A stretch of 64,000 nt of DNA. Source: Altererythrobacter sp. ZODW24. GTDB lineage: Bacteria > Pseudomonadota > Alphaproteobacteria > Sphingomonadales > Sphingomonadaceae. The notes beneath the pieces were generated by a model, which made no database searches, was not told the origin of the DNA, and saw only the letters and a list, made by a program, of their open reading frames with translations. The position numbers and the translations under genes are program-made. This document shows, one piece after another, positions 9,306 through 17,922 of the stretch; position 1 is the first letter of the stretch, and each line of letters starts with the position of its first letter. The stretch lies in the NCBI RefSeq assembly GCF_003344885.1, contig NZ_CP031155.1:2621327-2685326 (forward strand), in the 5' to 3' direction.

Positions 9306-9662
9306 CGTAATCGTCCTATTCCGATTGTCCGCAAGCCTGTTGACAAGCTGTGGACATTGGGTGGAGAACATCAATTCAACGATTGTGTTCCGCCGATAAG
9401 GGTAATGTTCCCTATTTGTTCCGCTCTGTCAAGCGGCATCGGCGATATTCCGCATTCTATTTGCGGTGAATTGAGGCTAGCTTTCTCTGCCAGCCCTCGC
9501 TAGATGACGCTCGCTTCGCGAAGATTCGGCCGATTTTGGCCAATTCAAAGCAAGCAAATGCCTACGGGCAAATTCACATGGAAAGCGCTCATACCGGTGC
9601 CGACGCGGGTTCTCCGCAGATGGTTCCAGCTTTCCAGAGGTATAACCGGAAGGAATTTACTT
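9306..9662. other. Intergenic region upstream of rpsB
   Basis: 357 bases between the divergent small membrane protein and rpsB. It must hold promoters for both. TTGACA occurs at 9340-9345 on the plus strand without a matching -10. A T-rich, lower-GC section lies around 9380-9470. A long 5' leader for rpsB is possible. I see no open frame with a plausible start in it. Confidence 0.5.
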
Positions 9663-10442
9663 ATGGCGGCACCTACCGTCACGATGCAGCAATTGATTGA
9701 AGCCGGATCACACTTCGGCCACCAAACCCACCGCTGGAACCCACGCATGAAGCCGTATATTTTCGGCGCGCGCAACGGTGTTCACATTATCGATCTGTCG
9801 CAGACCGTTCCGCTTTTCGCGCGTGCGCTCGACTTCATTTCGTCGACCGTAAAATCGGGCGGCAAGGTTCTGTTCGTTGGTACCAAGCGTCAGGCGCAAG
9901 AGCCTATCGCTGAAGCAGCCCGCGCTTCGGGCCAGCATTTCGTCAACCACCGTTGGCTGGGCGGCATGCTCACCAATTGGAAGACCATCAGCGGTTCGAT
10001 CAAGCGTCTCAAGACACTTGAAGAACAGCTCGGCGGAGAAATGTCCGGTCTGACCAAGAAAGAGACCCTTCAGCTGACGCGCGAACGCACGAAGCTGGAA
10101 CTGTCGCTTGGCGGTATCCGCGACATGGGCGGCATTCCTGACGTCATGATCGTCATCGATGCCAACAAGGAAGAGCTCGCAATTAAGGAAGCCAACGTTC
10201 TTGGTATTCCCGTGGTTGCCGTTCTCGACACCAATGTCGATCCAAGCGGTATCGCATTCCCGATCCCGGGCAATGACGATGCAGCACGCGCTATTCGCCT
10301 CTATTGCGATGCGATCAGCGAAGCGGCTCGTAAGGGCGGCGATCAGGGTGTGGTAGATTCGGGTGCCGATATCGGTTCCATGGAAACTCCACCGGCAGAA
10401 GCCGCAGCTGAAGCCTCCACTCAGGCCCCGGCTACGGCCTAA
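9663..10442 (+). CDS. rpsB: 30S ribosomal protein S2
   Basis: S2 binds the 30S head-body junction and helps recruit S1. This 259-residue protein starts [15 protein letters not shown] and carries the family signatures [10 protein letters not shown] near the N-terminus and a [12 protein letters not shown] stretch. The last 25 residues are an Ala/Glu/Pro-rich tail common in alphaproteobacteria. An in-frame start at 9504 would add 53 residues with no family support. ATG 9663 has GGAAGGA about ten bases upstream and matches the conserved N-terminus. tsf follows after a hairpin. Confidence 0.97.
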   Translation: MAAPTVTMQQLIEAGSHFGHQTHRWNPRMKPYIFGARNGVHIIDLSQTVPLFARALDFISSTVKSGGKVLFVGTKRQAQEPIAEAARASGQHFVNHRWLGGMLTNWKTISGSIKRLKTLEEQLGGEMSGLTKKETLQLTRERTKLELSLGGIRDMGGIPDVMIVIDANKEELAIKEANVLGIPVVAVLDTNVDPSGIAFPIPGNDDAARAIRLYCDAISEAARKGGDQGVVDSGADIGSMETPPAEAAAEASTQAPATA

Positions 10443-10484
10443 GAGGTTGCGCTGCTGAAGCGCGATCCTATCTGAAAGAACAAC

Positions 10485-10517
10485 GGGCGCGCCGGACCAC
10501 CAACTGGTCCGGCGCCC
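10485..10517 (+). terminator. Hairpin between rpsB and tsf
   Basis: GCCGGACC (10491-10498) pairs with GGTCCGGC (10506-10513) and GGGC (10485-10488) with GCCC (10514-10517), leaving a two-base bulge and a seven-base loop. The sequence TTCACATTTTAT follows rather than a clean T run. It probably attenuates or marks a processing site, so tsf could be made at a different level from rpsB. Confidence 0.65.
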
Positions 10518-10545
10518 TTCACATTTTATAAAAGGACACGGAACA

Positions 10546-11472
10546 ATGGCTGCATTCTCAGTCGCTGACGTAAAAACACTGCGCGAAAAAACCGGCGCAG
10601 GCATGATGGACGCCAAGAAGGCGCTGACCGAAGCTGGCGGCGACATCGAAGCCGCTGTTGACGCATTACGCGCCAAGGGCCTCGCCACTGCACAGAAGAA
10701 GTCCAGCCGCACCGCGGCTGAAGGCCTCGTCGGCGTTGCCGTTGAAGGCACCAAGGGCGTTGCTGTCGAAGTGAACTCGGAAACAGACTTCGTTGCGAAG
10801 AACGACCAGTTCCAGGCATTCGTGCGCAACACCACCACCGCCGCGCTTGGCGTTGCGGGTGATGATGTTGAAGCGCTCAAGGGCGCTGCGTACCCGGATG
10901 GCGGTACCGTTGCTGACAAGCTGACCGACAACGTTGCGACCATTGGTGAAAACCAGCAAGTCCGCCGCATGAAGACGGTTTCTGTCTCGAACGGCGTTGT
11001 TGTTCCTTACGTCCATAACGCTGCTGCGCCGAACCTCGGCAAAATCGGCGTTCTGGTTGCGCTGGAAAGCGAAGCGGGCGCGGACGTTCTCGAAACGCTC
11101 GGCAAGCAGCTGGCGATGCACATCGCTGCCGCATTCCCGCAGGCGCTGAACGCTGAAGGCCTCGACGCTGAGCTGATCGCCCGTGAGCGTTCGATCGCTG
11201 CCGAAAAGGCTGCCGAAAGCGGCAAGCCTGAAAACGTGCAGGAAAAGATGGTTGAAGGCGCGGTGAACAAGTTCGCCAAGGAAAACGCGCTTCTCAGCCA
11301 GGTTTTCGTGATGGATAACAAGACACCTATCGCTCAGGTCGTGGAAGCTGCCGGCAAGGCCGCAGGCTCCGCAATCGTGCTGAAGGACTACGTCCGCTTC
11401 CAGCTCGGCGAAGGCATCGAAAAGGAAGAAAGCGACTTCGCAGCAGAAGTCGCAGCTGCTGTTGGCGGCTAA
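10546..11472 (+). CDS. tsf: Elongation factor Ts
   Basis: Nucleotide exchange factor that reloads EF-Tu with GTP. The 308-residue protein has the N-terminal UBA-like module with the MDAKKAL signature (residues 21-27), the TDFVAKN core motif around 78-84, and the C-terminal dimerisation half. GGACAC lies about seven bases before ATG 10546. A strong terminator at 11502-11536 follows, so the usual tsf-pyrH linkage is broken here. Confidence 0.97.
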   Translation: MAAFSVADVKTLREKTGAGMMDAKKALTEAGGDIEAAVDALRAKGLATAQKKSSRTAAEGLVGVAVEGTKGVAVEVNSETDFVAKNDQFQAFVRNTTTAALGVAGDDVEALKGAAYPDGGTVADKLTDNVATIGENQQVRRMKTVSVSNGVVVPYVHNAAAPNLGKIGVLVALESEAGADVLETLGKQLAMHIAAAFPQALNAEGLDAELIARERSIAAEKAAESGKPENVQEKMVEGAVNKFAKENALLSQVFVMDNKTPIAQVVEAAGKAAGSAIVLKDYVRFQLGEGIEKEESDFAAEVAAAVGG

Positions 11473-11501
11473 GCTTTTCGGCCTTTCTGGCTAAACATCA
11501 C

Positions 11502-11536
11502 GGCCGCCGGATTCTCACGGGTTCGGCGGCCTTTTT
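11502..11536 (+). terminator. tsf Rho-independent terminator
   Basis: GGCCGCCG (11502-11509) pairs perfectly with CGGCGGCC (11524-11531) and is followed by TTTTT (11532-11536). Confidence 0.92.
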
Positions 11537-11567
11537 GTGCGTGGCATAAGGCCTTCGGCGACCCGTT

Positions 11568-11646
11568 AGGGTGACAAAGGTTACACCGTGTCACCCTCGA
11601 TATACCGCTTAACCTGTTGAAAATTAGTGTGACATGAGAGGGTGAC
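11568..11646. repeat. Cluster of TGACA-type repeats
   Basis: AGGGTGACA (11568-11576) and its exact reverse complement TGTCACCCT (11589-11597) form a 9-base perfect inverted repeat with a 12-base spacer. GTGTGACA (11627-11634) and AGGGTGAC (11639-11646) repeat the motif in direct orientation. It could be a regulator site or a degenerate dispersed repeat. Confidence 0.7.
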
Positions 11647-11837
11647 GGACAGGGTGCAGGGGCTTTATCCGCGCGCTGTTCGAGAACAGTTCCCATAGCT
11701 GGCGCGACTTACAGATAGCTGACGATGTGAAAGAACATCGCTGCCATAGCGGGAGTGGAGCCTGTAGGAAAATGGGTTGCCTTGATCGTTTGCTTTTCGG
11801 CACCCATCACAATGATGCTATGACCACTACTGGGTGG

Positions 11838-11867
11838 AAAGCGGACATTGGCGGCTGTTAAATTGCG
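11838..11867 (+). repeat. Left arm of imperfect inverted repeat
   Basis: Contains the ordered blocks AAAGCGG, GGCGGCT and AATTGCG. The same three 7-mers occur in the same order in the reverse complement of 12573-12604, on the far side of the gene at 11941-12567. The spacers between blocks differ slightly (5 and 4 bases here, 3 and 8 there). Confidence 0.65.
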
Positions 11868-11940
11868 ACGACCTGCTTTTGAGTGGAATACATCCCCGCA
11901 ACATAATACGATCGTGGTGGTTATTCGAGGAACTTAACAC

Positions 11941-12567
11941 ATGCGAGGGATTGTCAAGCGAAGCGCCAAAGGACTTATACTTTTATCTGTCGGTGCCATC
12001 TTTGGCCCCGTATTGATTGCGGCTGTGAGTGCCGCTTATACCGTAAGCCGTGGCCAAGAATCTAGGGAATCCAACGAAGCAAGTCGTCTAGTAGAGGCTT
12101 ATCGTGAGAGACTGCCTGTCCACCATCTGTTTTTGTCCACGCGCCTTCCCGAAGACGGGCAGGAGTGTGGTTACAATCCGGATCAAGTCTTCCCGAAGCG
12201 GTTCGAACAACTGGATGTGAGTTTGGCTAGTCATAAATTCTCTGATTACGCGGGATATTGGTATATGGATCGTTGGAGAAATAAGACCCGAGATGAAGAA
12301 TATATAGAGGCTATAATCCAGTCGATAGATGATGATCTAAGCGATTTTGAAACAGGTTTTCTTCGCCGTTGTATCGAAGGCACTCTTTTCAGTTCTTTAT
12401 GCATGGACCGTGTCAGTGGCCGTGGCGATACGGTCAAACGGTTCGATCATGGGCGACCAGCTTGGCCAATGGCAGGATACGGCGTTGAGGATCAGATAGT
12501 TTGCACTTACGTTGATGGAGTGGCTGCGCGGCAAGGCATTTCGCTTGTAGAACGCCCGACAAAATAA
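11941..12567 (+). CDS. Unknown membrane-anchored protein
   Basis: A 208-residue protein with one N-terminal membrane segment (about residues 11-33) and a soluble, probably periplasmic domain with four cysteines near 79, 143, 153 and 188. I do not recognise the family. GAGGAA lies seven to nine bases before ATG 11941, a good ribosome binding site. Codon use differs from the neighbours: ATA, TTA and AGA appear repeatedly, and the base composition is AT-richer. It sits between tsf and pyrH, which are normally adjacent, and is enclosed by an imperfect inverted repeat. This suggests a later insertion. The function is unknown. Confidence 0.72.
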   Translation: MRGIVKRSAKGLILLSVGAIFGPVLIAAVSAAYTVSRGQESRESNEASRLVEAYRERLPVHHLFLSTRLPEDGQECGYNPDQVFPKRFEQLDVSLASHKFSDYAGYWYMDRWRNKTRDEEYIEAIIQSIDDDLSDFETGFLRRCIEGTLFSSLCMDRVSGRGDTVKRFDHGRPAWPMAGYGVEDQIVCTYVDGVAARQGISLVERPTK

Positions 12568-12572
12568 ATGTC

Positions 12573-12604
12573 CGCAATTGGGTCGTTAGCCGCCAGACCG
12601 CTTT
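12573..12604 (-). repeat. Right arm of imperfect inverted repeat
   Basis: Its reverse complement carries AAAGCGG, GGCGGCT and AATTGCG in the same order as 11838-11867. It starts six bases after the stop codon of the enclosed gene. Confidence 0.65.
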
Positions 12605-12703
12605 TAGAGTACCATAACCCTCCACAGGCTTTCCCTTTGCGCGTATGCGGCCATGCGGCTAAGGAACGCCGCAACCTGAAACCAGTTGGATTCTTCTCGC
12701 CCT

Positions 12704-13438
12704 ATGACACTCCCTGCATCGGCCCCCGATTACAAGCGCATCTTGCTCAAACTCTCGGGCGAGGTGTTGATGGGCGAACAGGATTACGGGATTGACCCGG
12801 CTTACGTCGCGCGTCTCGCTGAAGAAGTGAAGGCGGCCAAGGAAACCGGCCTTGAAGTCTGTCTGGTTATCGGTGGCGGTAATATCTTTCGCGGTGTGGC
12901 CGGTGCTGCGCGCGGGCTCGACCGCACGACCGGCGATTACATGGGTATGCTCGCGACCGTGATGAATGCGCTCGCGATGCAAAATGCGCTGGAGCAGATC
13001 GGTGTGCAGACGCGGGTTCAGTCGGCCATTCCGATGGCTTCGGTGTGCGAGCCTTACATTCGCCGCCGTGCGGAGCGGCACTTGCAGAAGGGCCGCGTCG
13101 TGATCTTCGCAGCAGGCACGGGCAATCCGTTCTTCACGACCGACACTGGCGCTGCTTTGCGCGCTGCGGAAATGGGCTGCGACGCTTTGCTGAAAGGCAC
13201 CAGCGTCGACGGGGTGTATGACAAAGACCCCAAGGGCAATCCCGACGCCGTGCGTTTCGACACAATCACTTATGGGCAAGTCCTGTCCGACAATCTTAAA
13301 GTTATGGACGCAACCGCCGTTGCGCTTTGCCGCGAAAACAGCATTCCTATCGTGGTCTTTTCGATCCGCGAGCGCGGCAATGTGGCCAAAGTGCTCAAAG
13401 GCGAAAGCGTCCAGACAATCGTTCAAGGGGGATCCTGA
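12704..13438 (+). CDS. pyrH: Uridylate kinase
   Basis: Phosphorylates UMP to UDP, feeding pyrimidine nucleotides into RNA and envelope precursors. The 244-residue protein has the amino acid kinase fold with KLSGEVLMG near the N-terminus, GGGNIFRG around residues 60-67 and the nucleotide-binding [13 protein letters not shown] stretch. A TTG at 12686 is in frame, but ATG 12704 gives the normal N-terminus. No clear ribosome binding site is visible. frr starts two bases after the stop. Confidence 0.96.
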   Translation: MTLPASAPDYKRILLKLSGEVLMGEQDYGIDPAYVARLAEEVKAAKETGLEVCLVIGGGNIFRGVAGAARGLDRTTGDYMGMLATVMNALAMQNALEQIGVQTRVQSAIPMASVCEPYIRRRAERHLQKGRVVIFAAGTGNPFFTTDTGAALRAAEMGCDALLKGTSVDGVYDKDPKGNPDAVRFDTITYGQVLSDNLKVMDATAVALCRENSIPIVVFSIRERGNVAKVLKGESVQTIVQGGS

Positions 13439-13440
13439 TC

Positions 13441-13998
13441 ATGGCCAAATACGATAAATCCGACATCGAACGCCGCATGGCGGGCGCCGTCGAAGCGCTG
13501 AAGAGCGACCTTTCCGGACTGCGAACCGGGCGCGCCAATGTGACCTTGCTCGATCCGGTGATGGTTGAAGTTTACGGCGCTTTGATGCCGCTCAATCAGG
13601 TGGCGACTGTGTCCGCCCCTGAACCGCGCCTGCTGAGCGTGCAGGTCTGGGACAAGGGCAATGTAGTTCAGGTCGAAAAGGGCATCGCCAAGGCGGGCCT
13701 TGGCCTTAACCCGATGACCGATGGCCAGAATGTCCGTTTGCCGATCCCCGATTTGACCGAGGAGCGCCGCAAGGAGCTGTCCAAGCTGGCCGGTCAATAT
13801 GGCGAAAAAGCCAAGATTGCCGCGCGCAATGTGCGCCGCGATGCGATGGAATCGCTGAAGGATGACGAAAAGGCGAAGGAAATCTCCGAAGACGAGCGCA
13901 AGCGTCTCGAGGATGAAGTCCAGAAAATGACCGATAAATATGTCGGCGAAATCGATGCCGCTTCCGAGCATAAGGAAAAGGAAATCATGACCCAGTGA
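13441..13998 (+). CDS. frr: Ribosome recycling factor
   Basis: With EF-G it splits the post-termination ribosome. The 185 residues match the family length exactly and carry the conserved [13 protein letters not shown] segment (about 24-36) and the C-terminal helix. It lies two bases downstream of pyrH, the near-universal pyrH-frr pair. An in-frame start further upstream at 13327 lies inside pyrH and is rejected. Confidence 0.97.
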   Translation: MAKYDKSDIERRMAGAVEALKSDLSGLRTGRANVTLLDPVMVEVYGALMPLNQVATVSAPEPRLLSVQVWDKGNVVQVEKGIAKAGLGLNPMTDGQNVRLPIPDLTEERRKELSKLAGQYGEKAKIAARNVRRDAMESLKDDEKAKEISEDERKRLEDEVQKMTDKYVGEIDAASEHKEKEIMTQ

Positions 13999-14017
13999 TC
14001 GCTAGGTCATCGCTGCT

Positions 14018-14074
14018 CCGTTCGCCTCGAGCGAAGTCGAGAGGCAGTGTCTCGACTTCGCTCGACACGAACGG
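14018..14074. repeat. Palindromic repeat before uppS
   Basis: Two 25-base arms (14018-14042 and 14050-14074) are reverse complements except for two positions, with a seven-base loop. The core GTCGAGCGAAGTCGAGA is a motif I recall as a widespread intergenic palindrome in Sphingomonadales genomes. Its right arm ends ten bases before the uppS start, leaving almost no room for a free ribosome binding site. Confidence 0.85.
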
Positions 14075-14084
14075 TTTCTGACTT

Positions 14085-14771
14085 ATGGCAACTGGATCAA
14101 CCCCGCGCGCAAAGCATGTCGCCATCATTATGGACGGCAATGGCCGCTGGGCGAAGCGCAAGCATTTGCCGCGCGCGATGGGGCATCAGCGCGGCGTCGA
14201 GGCGGTTCGCAAGCTTGTTCGCAACGTCGAAGGCATGGGCATCGATTGCCTGACGCTTTACGCTTTCTCGTCGGAGAACTGGAAGCGGCCTGCGGAAGAA
14301 GTCAGCGACCTGATGGGGATGCTCCGGAAGTTCATAAAATCGGACTTGCCTGAGTTCATTGCCAATGACGTTCGCTTGAAAATTATTGGCGATTACAAGG
14401 CGCTTGAACCGGACATTGTCGCGCAACTTGAAGATGCGCTTGAGCGCACTTCCAAGGGTTCGCGCATTCTGGCGGTGGCGCTGAATTACGGATCGCAGGA
14501 CGAAATCGTCCGCGCTGCCAGCGCTGCGGCGCAGGCTGGCGAAGTTACTGCTGAGAGCATTGCGGCTAACCTAGACACCGCCGATCTGCCGCCGCTCGAT
14601 CTGCTGATCCGCACAAGCGGCGAGGTTCGGCTTTCGAACTTCCTTCTGTGGCAAGCGGCCTATGCCGAAATGCTGTTTGTGGATACGCTGTGGCCCGACT
14701 TTACGCCTGAGCATTTGCAGCAAGCCTTAGACAATTTTGCCGACCGGGAGCGACGTTATGGTGGACGCTGA
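14085..14771 (+). CDS. uppS: Undecaprenyl diphosphate synthase
   Basis: Adds cis-isoprene units to farnesyl diphosphate to make the lipid carrier for peptidoglycan and other surface polymers. The 228-residue cis-prenyltransferase has HVAIIMDGNGRWAK with catalytic Asp17 and Asn19, and the second signature LLIRTSGEVRLSNFLLWQ near the C-terminus. No usual ribosome binding site is visible because a palindromic repeat ends ten bases before ATG 14085. The 3' end overlaps cdsA by 14 bases. Confidence 0.95.
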   Translation: MATGSTPRAKHVAIIMDGNGRWAKRKHLPRAMGHQRGVEAVRKLVRNVEGMGIDCLTLYAFSSENWKRPAEEVSDLMGMLRKFIKSDLPEFIANDVRLKIIGDYKALEPDIVAQLEDALERTSKGSRILAVALNYGSQDEIVRAASAAAQAGEVTAESIAANLDTADLPPLDLLIRTSGEVRLSNFLLWQAAYAEMLFVDTLWPDFTPEHLQQALDNFADRERRYGGR

Positions 14772-15471
14772 AACAGTCGCCCCAGCTAAGAAACCAGACC
14801 TGATGGTGCGCGCTGTTTCCGCCATCGTGATGATCGCCGTGCTTGCTGTGGCGGTTTGGCAAGGTGATCCACTGCTGGGCCTGTTTATCTATCTGGTCGC
14901 TGCGGTGTGCTTTGTGGAGTTTATTATGCTGGTCGTGAAGGCGACGCAGAATGTGCCCTTCCGCCTCGCCGCGATCTTGGCGGGCGCGGTGTATATCGGC
15001 GTTGCGGCAAGCGTGCTGGCGGATATTGATCTGCTTTATTTTGCCTCTGCAGTCGGCGTCGTCATATTCACCGATACATTCGCCTATTTCTTCGGTCGCG
15101 GGATCGGCGGACCAAAGATTGCGCCCAAGATCAGCCCTTCCAAAACATGGGCAGGCCTGCTTGGCGGGATGATCGGCGCCGCGCTATTTCTGAGCATCAT
15201 TGTGCTCATCTATCACTACACCATCCATTATGAGTCTTTCTTGGAACTGCTTGAAGAAGCATCGCCTGAGATGATTCCTGCAGCGATCATCGGGGCTGTG
15301 CTCGCCGTCGTGGCGCAGATGGGCGACTTCTTTCAGAGTTGGCTCAAACGTAAGGCGGGGGTGAAGGATTCTTCCAAACTGATCCCGGGGCACGGCGGAA
15401 TTTTCGACCGGATTGATGGTCTGCTGCCGGTGGCGCTGGTTGTCGGTATTCTCGCCAATATGGCGACCTAA
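14758..15471 (+). CDS. cdsA: Phosphatidate cytidylyltransferase
   Basis: Makes CDP-diacylglycerol from phosphatidic acid and CTP, the common precursor for pssA and pgsA, both also in this window. The 237-residue multi-span membrane protein ends with the CTP transferase signature: QMGDFFQSWLKRKAGVKDSS followed by IPGHGGIFDRIDGL. It is shorter than the E. coli enzyme (about 285) but normal for this clade. GGGAG lies about nine bases before ATG 14758, inside uppS; the next codon, GTG 14761, is an alternative. Confidence 0.94.
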   Translation: MVDAETVAPAKKPDLMVRAVSAIVMIAVLAVAVWQGDPLLGLFIYLVAAVCFVEFIMLVVKATQNVPFRLAAILAGAVYIGVAASVLADIDLLYFASAVGVVIFTDTFAYFFGRGIGGPKIAPKISPSKTWAGLLGGMIGAALFLSIIVLIYHYTIHYESFLELLEEASPEMIPAAIIGAVLAVVAQMGDFFQSWLKRKAGVKDSSKLIPGHGGIFDRIDGLLPVALVVGILANMAT

Positions 15472-15475
15472 GTCC

Positions 15476-16627
15476 ATGCGTTCGATCTCCATCCTCGGTG
15501 CGACAGGCTCGGTAGGCGCATCGACGCTCGACCTGATCCGCAGCAACCGCGAGGCGTGGAAGGTCAAAGCCCTCACAGCCAATTGCAATGTCAGCGAACT
15601 TGCCGCGATGGCACGGGAATTTTCCGCTGAGCTGGCGGTAGTCGCGGATGAGAGCTGCCTTGCGGAATTGCGCGAGGCGCTGTCGGGCAGCGGTATCGAA
15701 GTGGCTAGCGGTACGCAGGCGCTTTGTGATGCTGCGGCAATGGGCGCAGATGTGACCTTGGCGGCAATTGTCGGATGCGCAGGCCTTGCGCCCACAATGG
15801 CGGCAATAGAGCAGGGCGGCACGATCGCTCTCGCCAACAAAGAAGCGCTCGTTTCGGCCGGCGATGTGATGATCGCTTCGGTCAAGAAATACGGCGCCAC
15901 GCTGTTGCCTGTGGATAGCGAGCATAATGCGATCTTCCAGTGCCTCGCGGGCGATGATCTCGCCAATGTGCGCTGGATTACGCTGACGGCGAGTGGCGGC
16001 CCGTTCCGCACTTGGACGCAGGCACAGTTGGAACAGGCGACACCTGATCAAGCCGTGGCGCATCCGAATTGGGACATGGGCGCAAAAATCAGCGTCGATT
16101 CCGCCACGATGATGAACAAGGGCCTCGAGTTTATCGAGGCACATCACCTGTTTCCCGTCGGGATGGAGCGGCTCAGGATCATCGTCCACCCGCAGTCTGT
16201 TGTGCATTCCATGGTCGAGTACCGCGATGGATCGACACTGGCCCAGCTGGGCCCCTCTGACATGCGTGTGCCGATTGCCTCTACGCTGGCTTGGCCTTCG
16301 CGGATGGATACCGACCTTGAACCTATGGACCTCGCGTCTATCGGCTCACTCGACTTTGAAGCGACCGATGAAGCGCGTTTCCCTGCGACACGCTTGGCGC
16401 GCGAAGCGATTAAGAAGGGCGGAGCTGCGCCTGCTGTGTTAAACGCGGCCAACGAAGTCGCCGTTGCGGCTTTCCTGGCCGGTCAGATCGGGTTCACCCG
16501 GATTGCTGCAGAGGTAGAGCGCAACCTTGAAACGACCGATGAGAAAGCACCGGCCAGCCTTGAAGAAGTGCTGGCGGTCGATGCTGCGACGCGAAGACGC
16601 GCAGCGGAATTGCTGGAGAGAGAATAA
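15476..16627 (+). CDS. dxr: 1-deoxy-D-xylulose 5-phosphate reductoisomerase
   Basis: First committed step of the MEP isoprenoid pathway, making MEP from DXP with NADPH. The 383-residue protein opens with the nucleotide-binding loop GATGSVG (8-14) and carries the metal-binding DSEHNAIFQ motif and the NMGAKISVDSATMMNKG-type block (WDMGAKISVDSATMMNKG here). It starts four bases after cdsA and its stop directly abuts the rseP start. Its product supplies uppS upstream. Confidence 0.97.
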   Translation: MRSISILGATGSVGASTLDLIRSNREAWKVKALTANCNVSELAAMAREFSAELAVVADESCLAELREALSGSGIEVASGTQALCDAAAMGADVTLAAIVGCAGLAPTMAAIEQGGTIALANKEALVSAGDVMIASVKKYGATLLPVDSEHNAIFQCLAGDDLANVRWITLTASGGPFRTWTQAQLEQATPDQAVAHPNWDMGAKISVDSATMMNKGLEFIEAHHLFPVGMERLRIIVHPQSVVHSMVEYRDGSTLAQLGPSDMRVPIASTLAWPSRMDTDLEPMDLASIGSLDFEATDEARFPATRLAREAIKKGGAAPAVLNAANEVAVAAFLAGQIGFTRIAAEVERNLETTDEKAPASLEEVLAVDAATRRRAAELLERE

Positions 16628-17764
16628 GTGTTCGAATCTGTCCCAATCTGGATGATGATCCTTGGGTTCCTGCTTGTGCTGGGGCCCTTGGTTACTGTTC
16701 ACGAGCTTGGTCACCTGCTGGTGGGCCGCATCTTCGGCATCAAGGCTGATGCCTTTTCCGTAGGCTTCGGCAAGGAGCTGGTCGGCTGGAACGATAAGCA
16801 AGGCACGCGGTGGAAAATCTCGGCTTTGCCGTTGGGCGGCTACGTCCAGTTCAAGGGCGATATGAACCCCGCAAGTATTCCCGATCCGGACGCCGGTGAG
16901 GTGACTGATCCTGAAAACGACGGCAGTTTCCAGTTCGCCGCCCTGTGGAAACGGGCATTGGTTGTAGCAGCGGGGCCGGTTACCAACCTGGTCGTTGCGC
17001 TCGCAATCTTTGCATCCTTTGCGATGCTTTATGGCAAGGCTGTTCCTGCTGATCCTGAGCAAGAAAACATCGTTGCGAAGTTCGCAGAAGTTTCTGCTGC
17101 GCGCGAAGCTGGGCTGCAGGTCGGCGACCGAATCGTTGCCATCGACGGCGAGGAGTTGGCGAGCTTCCGCGAGTTGCAGCGACGCATTCTGGTGTATCCC
17201 GGCCGTGAGATTGAACTGACATATCTGCGCGATGGAGAAACACAGAACTTACCCGTCAAAATCGGGCGGTTCGAACAAAAAGACCGCTTTGGTAATGAGT
17301 CTACGGTCGGCCTGATCGGTATCGAGGCCCAGCCGGTGGAGCGCAAGTTTGTGAAGGTGGGGCCGGTCGAGGCAGTGTCGCTCGCAGTCACCCAAAGTGT
17401 CGACGTACTCGAGATGATGGTAACCGGCATTGTCCAGATCGTCAGCGGTGATCGATCAGTGAAGGAACTGGGCGGTCCGATAAAAATCGCGAAATTCTCA
17501 GGTGAACAGCTCAGCCTCGGGCCAGATGCCTTTGTCTGGTTCGCGGCGCTGATCTCAATTAACTTGGCATTCATTAACCTCCTGCCAATCCCTGCTCTCG
17601 ACGGCGGGCACCTGGCTTTTTACGCGGCTGAAGCAATCCGCCGGAAGCCTGTAGGCGCACGTGGTCACGAACTGGCGTATCGCACCGGTGTGGCCTTTGT
17701 GCTGGCACTGATGCTCTTCGTCACAATTAACGATTTGGCCTCGCTCCCGATATTCGGGAGATAA
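16628..17764 (+). CDS. rseP: RseP site-2 metalloprotease
   Basis: Intramembrane zinc protease that cleaves single-span substrates such as anti-sigma factors and leftover signal peptides. The zinc site is H25-E-x-x-H29 (VTVHELGHL) in the first membrane segment, with Asp325 (PALDGG) in the C-terminal segment. A single PDZ-like domain lies at about 115-215, giving 378 residues against about 450 in E. coli with two PDZ domains. The GTG start at 16628 directly follows the dxr stop. Placement before bamA is the usual order. Confidence 0.95.
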   Translation: MFESVPIWMMILGFLLVLGPLVTVHELGHLLVGRIFGIKADAFSVGFGKELVGWNDKQGTRWKISALPLGGYVQFKGDMNPASIPDPDAGEVTDPENDGSFQFAALWKRALVVAAGPVTNLVVALAIFASFAMLYGKAVPADPEQENIVAKFAEVSAAREAGLQVGDRIVAIDGEELASFRELQRRILVYPGREIELTYLRDGETQNLPVKIGRFEQKDRFGNESTVGLIGIEAQPVERKFVKVGPVEAVSLAVTQSVDVLEMMVTGIVQIVSGDRSVKELGGPIKIAKFSGEQLSLGPDAFVWFAALISINLAFINLLPIPALDGGHLAFYAAEAIRRKPVGARGHELAYRTGVAFVLALMLFVTINDLASLPIFGR

Positions 17765-17922
17765 TCGGGGAAAGGACGCAAACCGCAGCGATTGGCCGCC
17801 GCGCCCAACTTGATTGAAGACCATGCTTAGGGCAGAGCGCGCGAGAGCTGTGCGCAGCCTCGGTTTTTGGCTTTTGGGTGCGTCTGGTGATTGTTGCTTT
17901 AACTGACGGGAATGCCGTGTTG

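Larger units (their letters stand above)
11537..11940. other. Gap between tsf terminator and unknown gene
   Basis: About 400 bases with no convincing gene. It contains the TGACA-rich repeat cluster (11568-11646), the left arm of an imperfect inverted repeat (11838-11867), and AT-richer sequence just before the next start (GAGGAACTTAACAC before ATG 11941). A promoter for the unknown gene should lie in the last 100 bases. Confidence 0.6.

Noticed and set aside
9340-9363. TTGACA as a promoter for rpsB
   Set aside because: No acceptable -10 follows at 16-18 bases, and it lies more than 300 bases before rpsB.
9708-10970. 420-codon minus-strand frame across rpsB and tsf
   Set aside because: It crosses two conserved genes and the rpsB-tsf hairpin, and has Ser/Thr/Ala-rich composition typical of a shadow frame.
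11834-12016. 60-codon plus-strand frame overlapping the left repeat arm
   Set aside because: It overlaps the start of the better-supported 208-residue gene in another frame and has no ribosome binding site.
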